35,626 nt of DNA from Verrucomicrobiota bacterium (GTDB taxonomy: Bacteria; Verrucomicrobiota; Verrucomicrobiia; Methylacidiphilales; Verrucolacustridaceae), in NCBI GenBank assembly GCA_009927835.1, contig RFMG01000249.1, positions 1-35,626 of the forward strand, given 5' to 3'. Below the pieces are notes generated by a model that was given only the letters and a program-made list of their open reading frames with translations, made no database searches and had not been told where the DNA came from. Each line of letters begins with the position of its first letter. Positions within the stretch are counted from its first letter, which is position 1. Shown one piece after another: positions 21,430 to 31,013 of the stretch. Position numbers and translations under genes: made by a program.

Positions 21430-23115
21430 CTAGTTCCACCTTTTCTGAAGTGAAAGTAGGAGGTACTCGTTATTAGGGGGAAGTGAAGTGACAAAGGATT
21501 GTGGCAAATCTGGGGCTTTCTGTCTTCGTATCACGTCTGCCCAAGAACCCCATTCCGAATTCTCCACCATCATCTGGCTGTACATTTTCACATCCGAACT
21601 GGCTGGGGTGAAAAGAATGCTGAATATGGGGGTAACCCTGTCATGAATCTTGATCAACTCCTCCCTTGTCGCGGGCACCCATAAGGTGGGTTGATTCGAG
21701 TACCATGCCTCGGCAGCGGGCAGATCGCTGGCCTGAAACTCCTTGGGCTCAAACCACGAGCGCATAAACAAAAAGATCGGCGGATAGGTTGGAGGATAGG
21801 GAAAAGGAGGCGCACTGGATTGCAGCACAAAACTAAAAACAGGTGCACTCGCCAGTATGCCCACAAGAACAACAAAGATTTTCTCCAGAAGATCGACCTG
21901 CAGGCTCCAACGTTCCACAAAAATAAAAAGGGCGGCCGCACCGTAGACCGATGCCAGAGGAAGAAAGACCAAGGGAATAGGCGTCAAGGCACCGCTCTCC
22001 TCCCGCACAATAAAAGCAGTCGCCAGAAAAAGAATTCCCACCGCCCCCAGCCAAAGCAATTTCGCGGTGGCTGCCGAGGGCCTGCGAAACTTATGCAGGG
22101 CGCTAAAAACAGCCAAGGTGCCGGCGACCGTGGCCCCGCAAAGAACGGGCCCGTGCGAAATCAGGAAGGAAACTCCCCGGACGAACGAGCCCAGGACCCT
22201 CTGCCAAACGTTTGTTTTCTCGATATCGAACGAAAACGTCCGCCAAACCAAATCTCCCGGGTAGTGCGCCGATTCCGATATGAGATACGCCCAATTGATG
22301 CCCACAGGATTACCCGTTGCCATCCATAACCGGACCAACCACCCCAAAAAAAAGAGCAGGGGAATGGCGAAACCCAAAACCAACCAGAATTTCCCCTTTT
22401 GAAAAAGAAACAGGCCGAGACACACCAAGGCCAAAGCAGACCATAGGTGGATCATTTGCACCAAAGGGGTTAGTCCGACAATAAATCCTGCAACTCCAAA
22501 CCATCCGCCACTGCTCGTTTCCGCGTTCTCCGGATCCTCCTCACCTCTCAGACCCAGATAGAAAAAATATCCTGCCCATGCGTAGAGGAGAACCAACAGA
22601 CAAACCGATCCTCCTGCGACGGCATGAGTCCACAGCGGTGTGCTACCAAGGAAAAAAACGGTCGCCAAAAAACCTGTGCCGACATCAAACTGGCCCGTCC
22701 CCCACAGGTAAACAGCCAGCGTGGCCATAGCAACGCACAGAAGATTGAAACCAAGAACCAGATAATCGGGCGGATAAACCTTCATGTTTTTGATGCCTTC
22801 CGGAGAAACACTGTAAGGGACCATTCTGGAAACATCACCGAGCTTAAGGACCAAAGCCAGAGCCGCAGGATAAAGAGGGGGGCTCAGCGTCTCCGGAAAT
22901 TGCTGCACGGAGGGTGCATTGTTGCCAAATTTGGCCCGCAACTGCCACAAGGCCAGGGGCCGGATCAACTGGGTGGTGAGCCCTTGTCCCGTGGCAAGTT
23001 GTCTGGCTTGCTGAGCGAGATCCATCGCCTCGGAAGTCCGAAGACCGTTAAATTGACTGAATCCTATCCAGGTCACGAGGCCGACGGTCAAAAGCACCAG
23101 GGCAACTTTCACCAA
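21430..23115 (-). CDS. Multi-spanning membrane protein, possibly a GT-C/PMT-like glycosyltransferase (TTG/GTG start)
   Basis: Multiple hydrophobic segments; extracytoplasmic loop after TM1 (QFNGLRTSEAMDLAQQARQLATGQGLTTQLIRPLA) resembles dolichyl-mannosyltransferase-like proteins. Confidence 0.5.
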   Translation of the reverse strand: MVKVALVLLTVGLVTWIGFSQFNGLRTSEAMDLAQQARQLATGQGLTTQLIRPLALWQLRAKFGNNAPSVQQFPETLSPPLYPAALALVLKLGDVSRMVPYSVSPEGIKNMKVYPPDYLVLGFNLLCVAMATLAVYLWGTGQFDVGTGFLATVFFLGSTPLWTHAVAGGSVCLLVLLYAWAGYFFYLGLRGEEDPENAETSSGGWFGVAGFIVGLTPLVQMIHLWSALALVCLGLFLFQKGKFWLVLGFAIPLLFFLGWLVRLWMATGNPVGINWAYLISESAHYPGDLVWRTFSFDIEKTNVWQRVLGSFVRGVSFLISHGPVLCGATVAGTLAVFSALHKFRRPSAATAKLLWLGAVGILFLATAFIVREESGALTPIPLVFLPLASVYGAAALFIFVERWSLQVDLLEKIFVVLVGILASAPVFSFVLQSSAPPFPYPPTYPPIFLFMRSWFEPKEFQASDLPAAEAWYSNQPTLWVPATREELIKIHDRVTPIFSILFTPASSDVKMYSQMMVENSEWGSWADVIRRQKAPDLPQSFVTSLPPNNEYLLLSLQKRWN

Positions 23116-23167
23116 ACGCGTCGCATGGGGCCCTCTTCCAGGTTGAAAACCAGATCCTGCAAAGAAC

Positions 23168-24529
23168 TCACCGCCTTACCTTACCTTTCTTTGCAGGTTC
23201 AGCCAGCTTGCGATGCAGGGTTCTGCGGCTGATTCCCAAAGCCCTCGCTGCCTGAGAAATATTCCGCCCCGACTTCTCCAAGGCAGCGTGAATTGCGCTT
23301 TGCTTTAGCTCATCCAACTTCAGCGATTGATCCTGATGGACTGAAATCGTCGACCCTCCGTCCCTGCGAACCGCCATCGGCAAATCACCCGGCTCGATAA
23401 ACTTCCCTTTGGCCAACACAACGCCGTGCTCCACCGCCGTCCTTAACTCCCTCACGTTACCGGGCCAAGAATACGCCACCAGTGCCTCCATACACTCTTT
23501 TGAAAAGGGCAGCTCCTCTTTCCCGTTTTCACGCCCATACTCGTGACGAAACGATTCGGCCAAAAGCGGAATATCCTCCGGTCGCGCCCGCAAAGGGGGC
23601 AAAAGGATCTGCACCACCCGGATGCGAAAGAAGAGATCCTCACGAAATTTTCCCTCGCGGACCAGCTTCTCCAAACTCCGGTGGGTAGCTGCAACCAGAC
23701 GGACATCCACCTCAATCAATCGGTTTCCACCCACCCGCTCGAATGCCCTCTCTCCCAAGACCCGCAAAAGCTTGACCTGCGTTGCCGCATCAATCTCCCC
23801 AATCTCGTCCAGAAAGATCGTCCCGCCGTTGGCTTGCTCAAAACGTCCCACCCTCCGCTCGGTCGCACCGGTAAAACTTCCCTTCTCATGCCCGAAAAGC
23901 TCACTCTCCAGCAACTGCGGGGAAAGGGCGGCACAGTGGACCGCAACAAAAGGCGCGCCTCTTCTGGAACTCAACCCATGCAGTGCGCGAGCCACCAGCT
24001 CCTTCCCAGTCCCACTCTCCCCCTCCAAAAGGACACTGGCCTTGCTGTCCGCCACTTGCCGCACCTGATCCAACACCTTCTCCATGGCCTCCGATTTCCC
24101 AAGAATCCGATCCAAACCGAAAGACCGATCCAGTTGGGCACGAAGCTGGATATTCTCCCGTTCCACCTTGACGGCTTGCACCGCCCTCCGCAACAGCAGT
24201 TGGGTCCGGTCCAGGTCCAGAGGCTTGGTCACATAGTCGTAGGCACCCTTCTTGATCGCCTCGACCGCGCTTTCCACCGAGCCATATGCGGTCATGACGA
24301 CACAAGGAGGAGGGGGAGAGTGCTTCTGGCACAAATGCAGAACATCCAGCCCGCTTTCGCTTCCCAAGCGCAGATCGGTCAAAACCACATCCATCGGCTC
24401 GGACTGCAGCAGATTTCGCGTTGTCTCCACATTCACGGACAGAAAAACCTCAAAATAGTCCTCCAGGGCTCGACGCAGCGCTTCCCGGGTGTTCTTTTCG
24501 TCATCCACAACAAGCAACTTGGGCTTCAT
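23168..24529 (-). CDS. Sigma-54-dependent response regulator (NtrC family)
   Basis: Receiver domain KPKLLVVDDEKNTREALRRAL...DVVLTDLRLG; AAA+ GESGTGKELVARALH, GSFTGATERRVGRFEQANGGTIFLDEIGE; C-terminal Fis-type HTH. Confidence 0.96.
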   Translation of the reverse strand: MKPKLLVVDDEKNTREALRRALEDYFEVFLSVNVETTRNLLQSEPMDVVLTDLRLGSESGLDVLHLCQKHSPPPPCVVMTAYGSVESAVEAIKKGAYDYVTKPLDLDRTQLLLRRAVQAVKVERENIQLRAQLDRSFGLDRILGKSEAMEKVLDQVRQVADSKASVLLEGESGTGKELVARALHGLSSRRGAPFVAVHCAALSPQLLESELFGHEKGSFTGATERRVGRFEQANGGTIFLDEIGEIDAATQVKLLRVLGERAFERVGGNRLIEVDVRLVAATHRSLEKLVREGKFREDLFFRIRVVQILLPPLRARPEDIPLLAESFRHEYGRENGKEELPFSKECMEALVAYSWPGNVRELRTAVEHGVVLAKGKFIEPGDLPMAVRRDGGSTISVHQDQSLKLDELKQSAIHAALEKSGRNISQAARALGISRRTLHRKLAEPAKKGKVRR

Positions 24530-25704
24530 TCTGTCGAACCGGGCGCTTCCGCGGTTGATGTTTCCGTCAAAAGATGGATCCTTCGCTCCTGCATCGGGAT
24601 CTGCAACCTCACCGATGTCCCCTTTCCCTCACGGCTCGTGATTTGAAGCGACCCCCCATGCTCCCGCGCAATCCTCTGCACAATCATCAACCCCAGACCT
24701 GTGCCATCCTGCCGGGTGGTGAAAAACGGGCTCCCCAATTGGGGAAGATGCTCCGGGGAAATTCCAGGTCCGTTATCCCGGCATTCGAAGAACCAATCAT
24801 CCCCCTCCCGCCCCATGGTGATGGAAATCAACCCCTGCTCCCCCGCCGCCTGCATTGCGTTGCGCACAATATTGTAGATCGCCTGCTTCATCTGCTCCCG
24901 ATCCATCGGGACCTGCGGATGGGAAGTGCTGAGCTTCTTTTCCAGAAGAATCCCGCGATCCTGGAGCTCCACCTCCAGGGGAAGGAGCGCCTCCTCCAGG
25001 ACAACGGCGGGGTCCTCCACCGTTTTGCGGATGGGGTGGGGCCGAAGGGCACGTAGAAACTGGGTGATCAAACCATCCAAACGGCGAATTTCCTGCTGGC
25101 ACACCCCGATCGACTCCCGGATTCTTTCCCCTTGGCTTTCGGGAAGGGTGGACAAATCCCTTGCCATGATTTGCAGGTGAAGGTGCAGACTGTTGAGAGG
25201 ATTGCCCAACTCGTGGGCGACCCCGGCCGCCAGCAGGGTCAGCGCCTCCGAACGCCCCGCCTCAACCGCATGTTTCGTTTCCGCTCGCTCCCTTGTAATG
25301 TCTTGGAAGATCGCGGCATGCAACCCACCCGCACGTCCGGACCTCTCCAACGGCACCAGGTAGTAGTTCAGGATTCGCGGTTCGGGATACGACACCTCGA
25401 TCGTCCCGGAGGAGGAGCGATTTTCACGAAGAAGCTGCCTCCAGTCCAGCCCACGCAAACTTCTCGATAAAGTCCACGTGCCAGGCTCCCCACCCTCGGG
25501 AAGACCCAACAAAATCCCTGCCGCGCGGTTGCGATAGGTGATTTTGCCCTCCCCATCCACCACGGCCACGCCCTCTTGGAGAGTGTTAAAGATGGTTTCT
25601 AAAAGATGCTTATCCTCCGCCAACCGGACGATCTGGGACTGGATCTCCCCCGCACCCACCCGGTCCGCCCGCTCCAACAAACGCTCCAAGAATGAGGACT
25701 TCAT
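24526..25704 (-). CDS. PAS-domain sensor histidine kinase
   Basis: PAS-like VVDGEGKITYRNRAAGILLGL; H-box AAGVAHELGNPLNSLHLHLQ; NIVRNAMQAAGEQG, DNGPGISPEHLPQLGSPFFTTRQDGTGLGL. Confidence 0.95.
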   Translation of the reverse strand: MKSSFLERLLERADRVGAGEIQSQIVRLAEDKHLLETIFNTLQEGVAVVDGEGKITYRNRAAGILLGLPEGGEPGTWTLSRSLRGLDWRQLLRENRSSSGTIEVSYPEPRILNYYLVPLERSGRAGGLHAAIFQDITRERAETKHAVEAGRSEALTLLAAGVAHELGNPLNSLHLHLQIMARDLSTLPESQGERIRESIGVCQQEIRRLDGLITQFLRALRPHPIRKTVEDPAVVLEEALLPLEVELQDRGILLEKKLSTSHPQVPMDREQMKQAIYNIVRNAMQAAGEQGLISITMGREGDDWFFECRDNGPGISPEHLPQLGSPFFTTRQDGTGLGLMIVQRIAREHGGSLQITSREGKGTSVRLQIPMQERRIHLLTETSTAEAPGSTE

Positions 25705-25719
25705 GCCCCGTGTCCCTCG

Positions 25720-26691
25720 TCAAAACCAGCGCTTGAATTTCAGCCATAGCCCCATGCCGATCATCAAGGAGAGCGTGATGGCCATCAGCATCCAATACCC
25801 ATGCGGATGATCCAGCTCGGGCATATGCCGAAAGTTCATCCCATACCACGATCCCACCACGACCGGTGGAATGGTAACCGCCGTTAATGCCGTGAGCACT
25901 TTGATTCCCTCATTCGCCTCGTGGGCCGAGCGGTTCGTGTACACGTCAAAGGCCACCATCATCCGGTCATTGCACCCTTGCAACCTTTCGTCCACACGGG
26001 TCAAGGCATCCTGCACGTCACGGAAATAGGGCAGCATGAGGGCACGGATTAATTTCGATTCCCCACGCGCCAGACGGGAAATCACCTCCCTTTGCGGACG
26101 CAGGGCCTGCCGCAAACTGGAGAGACGGCGACGCGCCCGTAAGATGCGCTTCGATAGATCCTCTTTCCCCATTCCGGACAGGGCTTTCTCCTCCACCTGC
26201 TCCATATCCTCCGTCAGCGCCTCCACCACGGGCAAATAGGAGTCAGCCACATGATCCAGAATTTGGTGGGTGAGACGGTCTGCCCCCCTGGCCTGCTGAC
26301 CCGTTCCCTTCACGAGCCTGTCCTTCAGAACGGAAATTCCGGGAATCGGCTCACGATGATAGGTCACCAGAAACTCTTTCCCCATGAATAAATTCAGCTC
26401 GGAGATCTTGAGGGTCTTCTCCGCTGTGATGTCCACGCTGTGCACAATCATGAAAAGATAGTCCTCATAATCCTCGATCTTCGGCAACTCACTCAAGGTC
26501 ACGCAATCCTCGATCGCCAACGGGTGGAACTCGAAAAGGATTTCCAAGATCGATTTGGTCTCTTCCGGCGTGGGATTGGTCAAATCAATCCATAAAATCA
26601 AACCCTTGTCGGCCCGAGCGAGACGCAACGCCTCCATCTCCAAATTATGGCTGACCGGTCGACCTTCGCTGAAAACGAACGATTCGATCAT
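25720..26691 (-). CDS. corA: CorA-family magnesium/cobalt transporter
   Basis: C-terminal TIPPVVVGSWYGMNFRHMPELDHPHGYWMLMAITLSLMIGMGLWLKFKRWF with GMN motif. Confidence 0.94.
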   Translation of the reverse strand: MIESFVFSEGRPVSHNLEMEALRLARADKGLILWIDLTNPTPEETKSILEILFEFHPLAIEDCVTLSELPKIEDYEDYLFMIVHSVDITAEKTLKISELNLFMGKEFLVTYHREPIPGISVLKDRLVKGTGQQARGADRLTHQILDHVADSYLPVVEALTEDMEQVEEKALSGMGKEDLSKRILRARRRLSSLRQALRPQREVISRLARGESKLIRALMLPYFRDVQDALTRVDERLQGCNDRMMVAFDVYTNRSAHEANEGIKVLTALTAVTIPPVVVGSWYGMNFRHMPELDHPHGYWMLMAITLSLMIGMGLWLKFKRWF

Positions 26692-26793
26692 GCGGCCAGT
26701 ATCTCCCTTTTTCCGTCACTCGTCCAAAGTTTTCCCTGCTCGCCACAGAACGCATCTCGATTCCAAGCCAATTCTCGGTACTCTTGGACCGCA

Positions 26794-28350
26794 ATGAAAC
26801 GTCCGGTTCTTCTTCTGATTCGCGACGGCTGGGGAATCAACCCTGCCGGGCGGTCTGGCGCCGAACATCAGGGTGACGCCACACTCCTCGCCAGAACCCC
26901 CGTTCATGACCGCCTGTATCAAAATTATCCGATGTCCAGACTACAGGCCAGCGGACTTCAGGTGGGCCTGCCCGAAGGTCAGATGGGGAACTCGGAAGTG
27001 GGCCATCTGAACCTCGGTGCGGGTCGGATCGTCTATCAGGAGCTCACACGCATCAACCTCGCTGTGGCAGACGGATCCCTCCACAACAACACCACCCTGC
27101 AGGCCTGTCTACGGCAGGCGCAAGGTCACCGACTCCACTTTCTCGGGCTGGTTTCGGATGGCGGCGTTCACTCCCACATCGATCACCTGATCGCGCTGCT
27201 CCACATCGCCTCCCAAGCCGGACATCGCGATACCTATGTTCATGCCATGACCGACGGACGGGATTGCTCCCCCACATCCGGGCGGCAATGGATCGATCGA
27301 TTGGAGAGGGAGATAAAATCATGTCCCGGCACATGCCTGGCCACAATGATCGGCCGTTACTACGCCATGGATCGGGATCGTCGTTGGGAAAGGGTCAAAC
27401 TCGCCCGGGATCTTTTTGTCGATGGAAAAGGTATTCCCGCCGAATCCGCCACAACGGCCATCTCGAAAGCGTATGCGGACGGAAAAACGGACGAGTTCAT
27501 CCCACCCATCAGCCTCGTGGGTTCCGCCAACCCCCTGATCCGGGCCGGGGACGTGCTCTTTTTCTTTAACTTCCGCGCCGATCGAATGCGGCAGATCGTC
27601 CGCGCTTTGGCCGATCCGGCATTTTCCGATTTTTCCTCAGATGCCAGACCCCCGGTCAAAGTCTTCACAATGACTCCCTATGAGGCTGATTTTACAAAGA
27701 TGGGATTCCACCATCTCTTCACACCTCTTCCGATGAACGATCTTCTCGGTGAGGTTGTCGCCGCGCACGGCCTTTCCCAGGCCCGGCTGGCCGAGACGGA
27801 AAAATACCCCCACGTCACCTACTTCTTTAACGGAGGCAAGGAAACTCCCAACCCCGGGGAGGAGAGGGTCATGGTCCCCTCCCCCAAGGTTGCGACCTAC
27901 GACCTCCAACCGGAAATGAGCGCACCCGAGCTCGCACAGAAGGTGGTCGAGCGCATCGAAAGGCGTCTGGATGACATGATCATCCTGAACTTCGCGAATC
28001 CGGACATGGTGGGGCACACCGGAGTCCTCTCCGCGGGCATTCGAGCCGTGGAAACCATCGATCGGGCCGTCGGGCAGGTTTTGGAAGCCTTGGAGAAGGT
28101 CGGCGGAAAAGCCCTGGTTACCGCCGATCACGGAAACTGCGAGCAGATGCTGGAGAAAAACGGAACTCCTCACACCTCCCACACCACGAATCTCGTCCAC
28201 TGCCTGTATGTGGCTCCCGACTCCAACGCCCACACCATGGCTGACGGAATTCTTGCCGATGTTGCGCCAACCCTGTTGGCCATGTTGGGACTTCCCAAAC
28301 CCGCCGCCATGACGGGATCCTCACTCCTGCGGCCTAAAGCGAAATCCTAG
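26794..28350 (+). CDS. gpmI: 2,3-bisphosphoglycerate-independent phosphoglycerate mutase
   Basis: MKRPVLLLIRDGWGINP, GLPEGQMGNSEVGHLNLGAGRIVYQELTRIN, TADHGNCEQM. Confidence 0.96.
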   Translation: MKRPVLLLIRDGWGINPAGRSGAEHQGDATLLARTPVHDRLYQNYPMSRLQASGLQVGLPEGQMGNSEVGHLNLGAGRIVYQELTRINLAVADGSLHNNTTLQACLRQAQGHRLHFLGLVSDGGVHSHIDHLIALLHIASQAGHRDTYVHAMTDGRDCSPTSGRQWIDRLEREIKSCPGTCLATMIGRYYAMDRDRRWERVKLARDLFVDGKGIPAESATTAISKAYADGKTDEFIPPISLVGSANPLIRAGDVLFFFNFRADRMRQIVRALADPAFSDFSSDARPPVKVFTMTPYEADFTKMGFHHLFTPLPMNDLLGEVVAAHGLSQARLAETEKYPHVTYFFNGGKETPNPGEERVMVPSPKVATYDLQPEMSAPELAQKVVERIERRLDDMIILNFANPDMVGHTGVLSAGIRAVETIDRAVGQVLEALEKVGGKALVTADHGNCEQMLEKNGTPHTSHTTNLVHCLYVAPDSNAHTMADGILADVAPTLLAMLGLPKPAAMTGSSLLRPKAKS

Positions 28351-28853
28351 TTTTGTCCGGGAATGGCCGTCTCGCTGTGCAACACAGAGCCCCAGACCTT
28401 GACCAGTTCACACACATCCACCGTTTTTGTCTCCTCATTGGGAAACTGCACCACCGCAGAGCCGTAATCCTGATGGGTGGACTCCTTTTGAATCGACACA
28501 ATCGTGCCCTCCACCATCTGCGAGTCATAGGCGGAAACGACCCGATCCCCGGGCTCGAGGGGATTTAAAAACTGCCAAAAGCAGTCATCCAGCATCCGAT
28601 TGGTCTCCTTAAGGTTCTTGTGCATGTCCTCCTCAAGGTCATCCGCTTTCATCGCCTTGGTCAGTCCCTCGATCAGGCGGGTGTGTCTGTCCAGAATCGC
28701 ATAAAGCCTCCTCTCCGCCTGCTCGATTCGAATTTCATTCGCCGTCATCGCCAAGGCACGCAAGGAACCGCTTGGCTTCTCCGCCACATCCTCTTTTTTC
28801 CTCTGTTTCTTGCCCATGGAAACCATCATTCCTTCCCTTGAACCCTGCCGCAA
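28347..28853 (-). CDS. Uncharacterised protein (start may be a downstream Met)
   Basis: 168-aa ORF following gph on the same strand; basic N-terminus, predicted coiled/helical middle, C-terminal small beta-like segment LEPGDRVVSAYDSQMVEGTIVSI. Confidence 0.7.
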   Translation of the reverse strand: MRQGSREGMMVSMGKKQRKKEDVAEKPSGSLRALAMTANEIRIEQAERRLYAILDRHTRLIEGLTKAMKADDLEEDMHKNLKETNRMLDDCFWQFLNPLEPGDRVVSAYDSQMVEGTIVSIQKESTHQDYGSAVVQFPNEETKTVDVCELVKVWGSVLHSETAIPGQN

Positions 28854-28862
28854 GCCCCCACG

Positions 28863-29549
28863 TCAGCCGCTTCTGGCTGGACCCGACTGCGCCATCCAAC
28901 GAAACATCCCGACCGCGTCGTCAAAGCAACGGCTTCGGAATCTTCCCATCTCTCCATATCCGTGCCGCACAAAAACAGCCTCGACCGAAGCGTTCTGGGC
29001 GGTCTGAAGATCCACCTCGCTGTCCCCAACAAAAAGATGGCGCCCACTCCCCGCCCCCATCCGTTTCAACGCCAACTTGAGCGGCCTGGGATCCGGCTTC
29101 CGGACTGTCTCGTCTCCGCTCACCACCACACGAATCCAATCTCCCCATCCCAGTTTTCGGATTAACGACCTCGCGGCGGTCCCGTCCTTGTTCGTGCAGA
29201 CTCCTAGCTTCCAACCCCGTTGAATCAGCCGTTGTAATCCCTCATGCACTCCGGGATAGGGACGACTTGCCCCACGCGCGTTGCGTTGATATTCACGGAA
29301 ATACTCGTTGGATATCCCAAGAATCTCACCCTTCCCCGCTTTGGCTCCCGTTGCCGACCATGCCCTCGCGATCAAAGTATTCGGCCCATGCCCAACCAGT
29401 GTCATCACTTCCTCCCTGCTTAAACTCCTCCTTTGATGACCTTCCAAAACGCGGTTCAAGGCATCAGTAATCTCGCCCAGGGTATCCACCAGGGTTCCAT
29501 CCAGGTCAAAGACCGCCCACCCGCTCAACCGACTCACCTGCCCCCCCAA
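28863..29549 (-). CDS. gph: HAD-family phosphoglycolate phosphatase-like protein
   Basis: AVFDLDGTLVDTLGEITDALNRVL, GVCTNKDGTAARSLIRKLG, KPDPRPLKLAL, FVGDSEVDLQTAQNA. Confidence 0.9.
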   Translation of the reverse strand: MGGQVSRLSGWAVFDLDGTLVDTLGEITDALNRVLEGHQRRSLSREEVMTLVGHGPNTLIARAWSATGAKAGKGEILGISNEYFREYQRNARGASRPYPGVHEGLQRLIQRGWKLGVCTNKDGTAARSLIRKLGWGDWIRVVVSGDETVRKPDPRPLKLALKRMGAGSGRHLFVGDSEVDLQTAQNASVEAVFVRHGYGEMGRFRSRCFDDAVGMFRWMAQSGPARSG

Positions 29550-31013
29550 CTAAAGCCTGCGCAGGGCGGGAAGTCCGTAATCGTTTCGGATCTTCTCCGA
29601 AACCGAGGGCAAGTCCTGTGCCTGCAGAACCAGTTTTCCGGGCTCATCCCGAAACTCAAAAACCAGGTCTCCCGACTTCGTCTCGTCCACAACTTGGGCA
29701 AGCTCGTTCAGGTTTGCGATCGTCCGACCGTTCACCTTTTCCAGAACGAGGCCCGAAAGCTGCAGATAACCCAGGGTGATCGGGGATGGTAAAACCTGAC
29801 TCAAAAACACGACCTTGCGTGACGGATCGGGTCTTTTCTCATGCTGGAATGTGAACAGCTCGACAAGTCTCTGGGGGGCTCGTTCCGACCACTTATCCCC
29901 CCACTCCTGCAGGTAGGTGCCGGTAAGCTCCTGAAACACCAGTCCCCCCGCCACCAGGTACCGGGGCGCCGTGTCGAATTGCAATGTGGGAATCGCCACC
30001 TCATCCCGGGCTTTCCGATCATACGTTCCGGTGAGCTCCATCTCTTTCCCGTTCCGTGAAATTCGAAAACGGGCGGGAGAACCGATCGTCGGCTTGGTCC
30101 GGATCAAATTTCCGACTGCGGTCGGGCCATAGAGGGGATCGCGATAGTTCCCGTCCTCGTCCAACTTGTACCCGTCCACGCTCAACAACACATCCCCTTC
30201 CCGCAACCCGGCTCTCCCGGCCGTCCCCCTCGGGTTGACCCGCGTCAGCAAAAGGCCGCCTCCCGACTTCGGCGCCAGCACCTCCTCCCTTAAATTCGGA
30301 TCCCGTAAGGGACTCCAACTAACCCCCAAGGTGGGAAACCCTTCATACTTCCCGTCGGCCGCATCTTTCAAAAAGTGCTCGATCATCGGAACGGGAATTG
30401 CCGTTCCCTCCTGCGAATCCCGATCATACCCCATCATCATTCCCGCCAACTGGCCATCTTTCATCAGCGGCAAGGTGTAGCTGTCATCCCTCTTTGGCAG
30501 CGACACGCGGACTCCGTACACCAAAAAGCCGGCCTCGTCCGAGGGGTACCGCCCCACCCCGGCGGAAAGAATCTCCGCCTGGTTGCGCAGCATCTCCCCG
30601 TTCCGCTCCAACTGCCATACCTCCGTTTTGTCGCCCGCACGCAGCGCGGGACCCAGCAGCACACCGGAAAACCCCTTGAGGAAGTTGCGGTCGGTAGGCT
30701 GCAACAAGGCAAGATTCGCCTCGTAGTCGATCGCCTCCACCTCGGCGGCACACTTTTCGGCCGAACCCGGTTTTTCCAGCCCCACTTCCGTCCGATTCGC
30801 CACCAAAGCTGCGGTTGCCAAAACCTTTCCTCCCGGGAGAACCACCCCTGTTCCATTCAGACCGTAGGGGGATTTTTTCTGCCAAGGACGAAACTGGTCG
30901 TACGCCTGGATCGAGGCTCTCACCCGGACCAGGGACCCGCGGGAATCATCCTCCCCCACCGCCACGCTGACCAGGGAAACGCCCGCCAGGATCCAGACCC
31001 ACACCCCCTTCAC
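29550..31013 (-). CDS. Trypsin-PDZ (DegP-like) pseudoprotease, catalytic triad absent
   Basis: Trypsin-like fold register LNGTGVVLPGGKVLATAALVANRT, EANLALLQ, SYTLPLMKDGQLAGMMMG; PDZ LLLTRVNPRGTAGRAGLREGDVLLSVDGYKL; signal peptide. Confidence 0.8.
   Translation of the reverse strand: MKGVWVWILAGVSLVSVAVGEDDSRGSLVRVRASIQAYDQFRPWQKKSPYGLNGTGVVLPGGKVLATAALVANRTEVGLEKPGSAEKCAAEVEAIDYEANLALLQPTDRNFLKGFSGVLLGPALRAGDKTEVWQLERNGEMLRNQAEILSAGVGRYPSDEAGFLVYGVRVSLPKRDDSYTLPLMKDGQLAGMMMGYDRDSQEGTAIPVPMIEHFLKDAADGKYEGFPTLGVSWSPLRDPNLREEVLAPKSGGGLLLTRVNPRGTAGRAGLREGDVLLSVDGYKLDEDGNYRDPLYGPTAVGNLIRTKPTIGSPARFRISRNGKEMELTGTYDRKARDEVAIPTLQFDTAPRYLVAGGLVFQELTGTYLQEWGDKWSERAPQRLVELFTFQHEKRPDPSRKVVFLSQVLPSPITLGYLQLSGLVLEKVNGRTIANLNELAQVVDETKSGDLVFEFRDEPGKLVLQAQDLPSVSEKIRNDYGLPALRRL

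Noticed and set aside
23543-24646. 367-aa plus-strand ORF opposite the NtrC-like regulator
   Set aside because: Antisense shadow ORF, Gln/His/Leu-rich composition typical of reverse frames.
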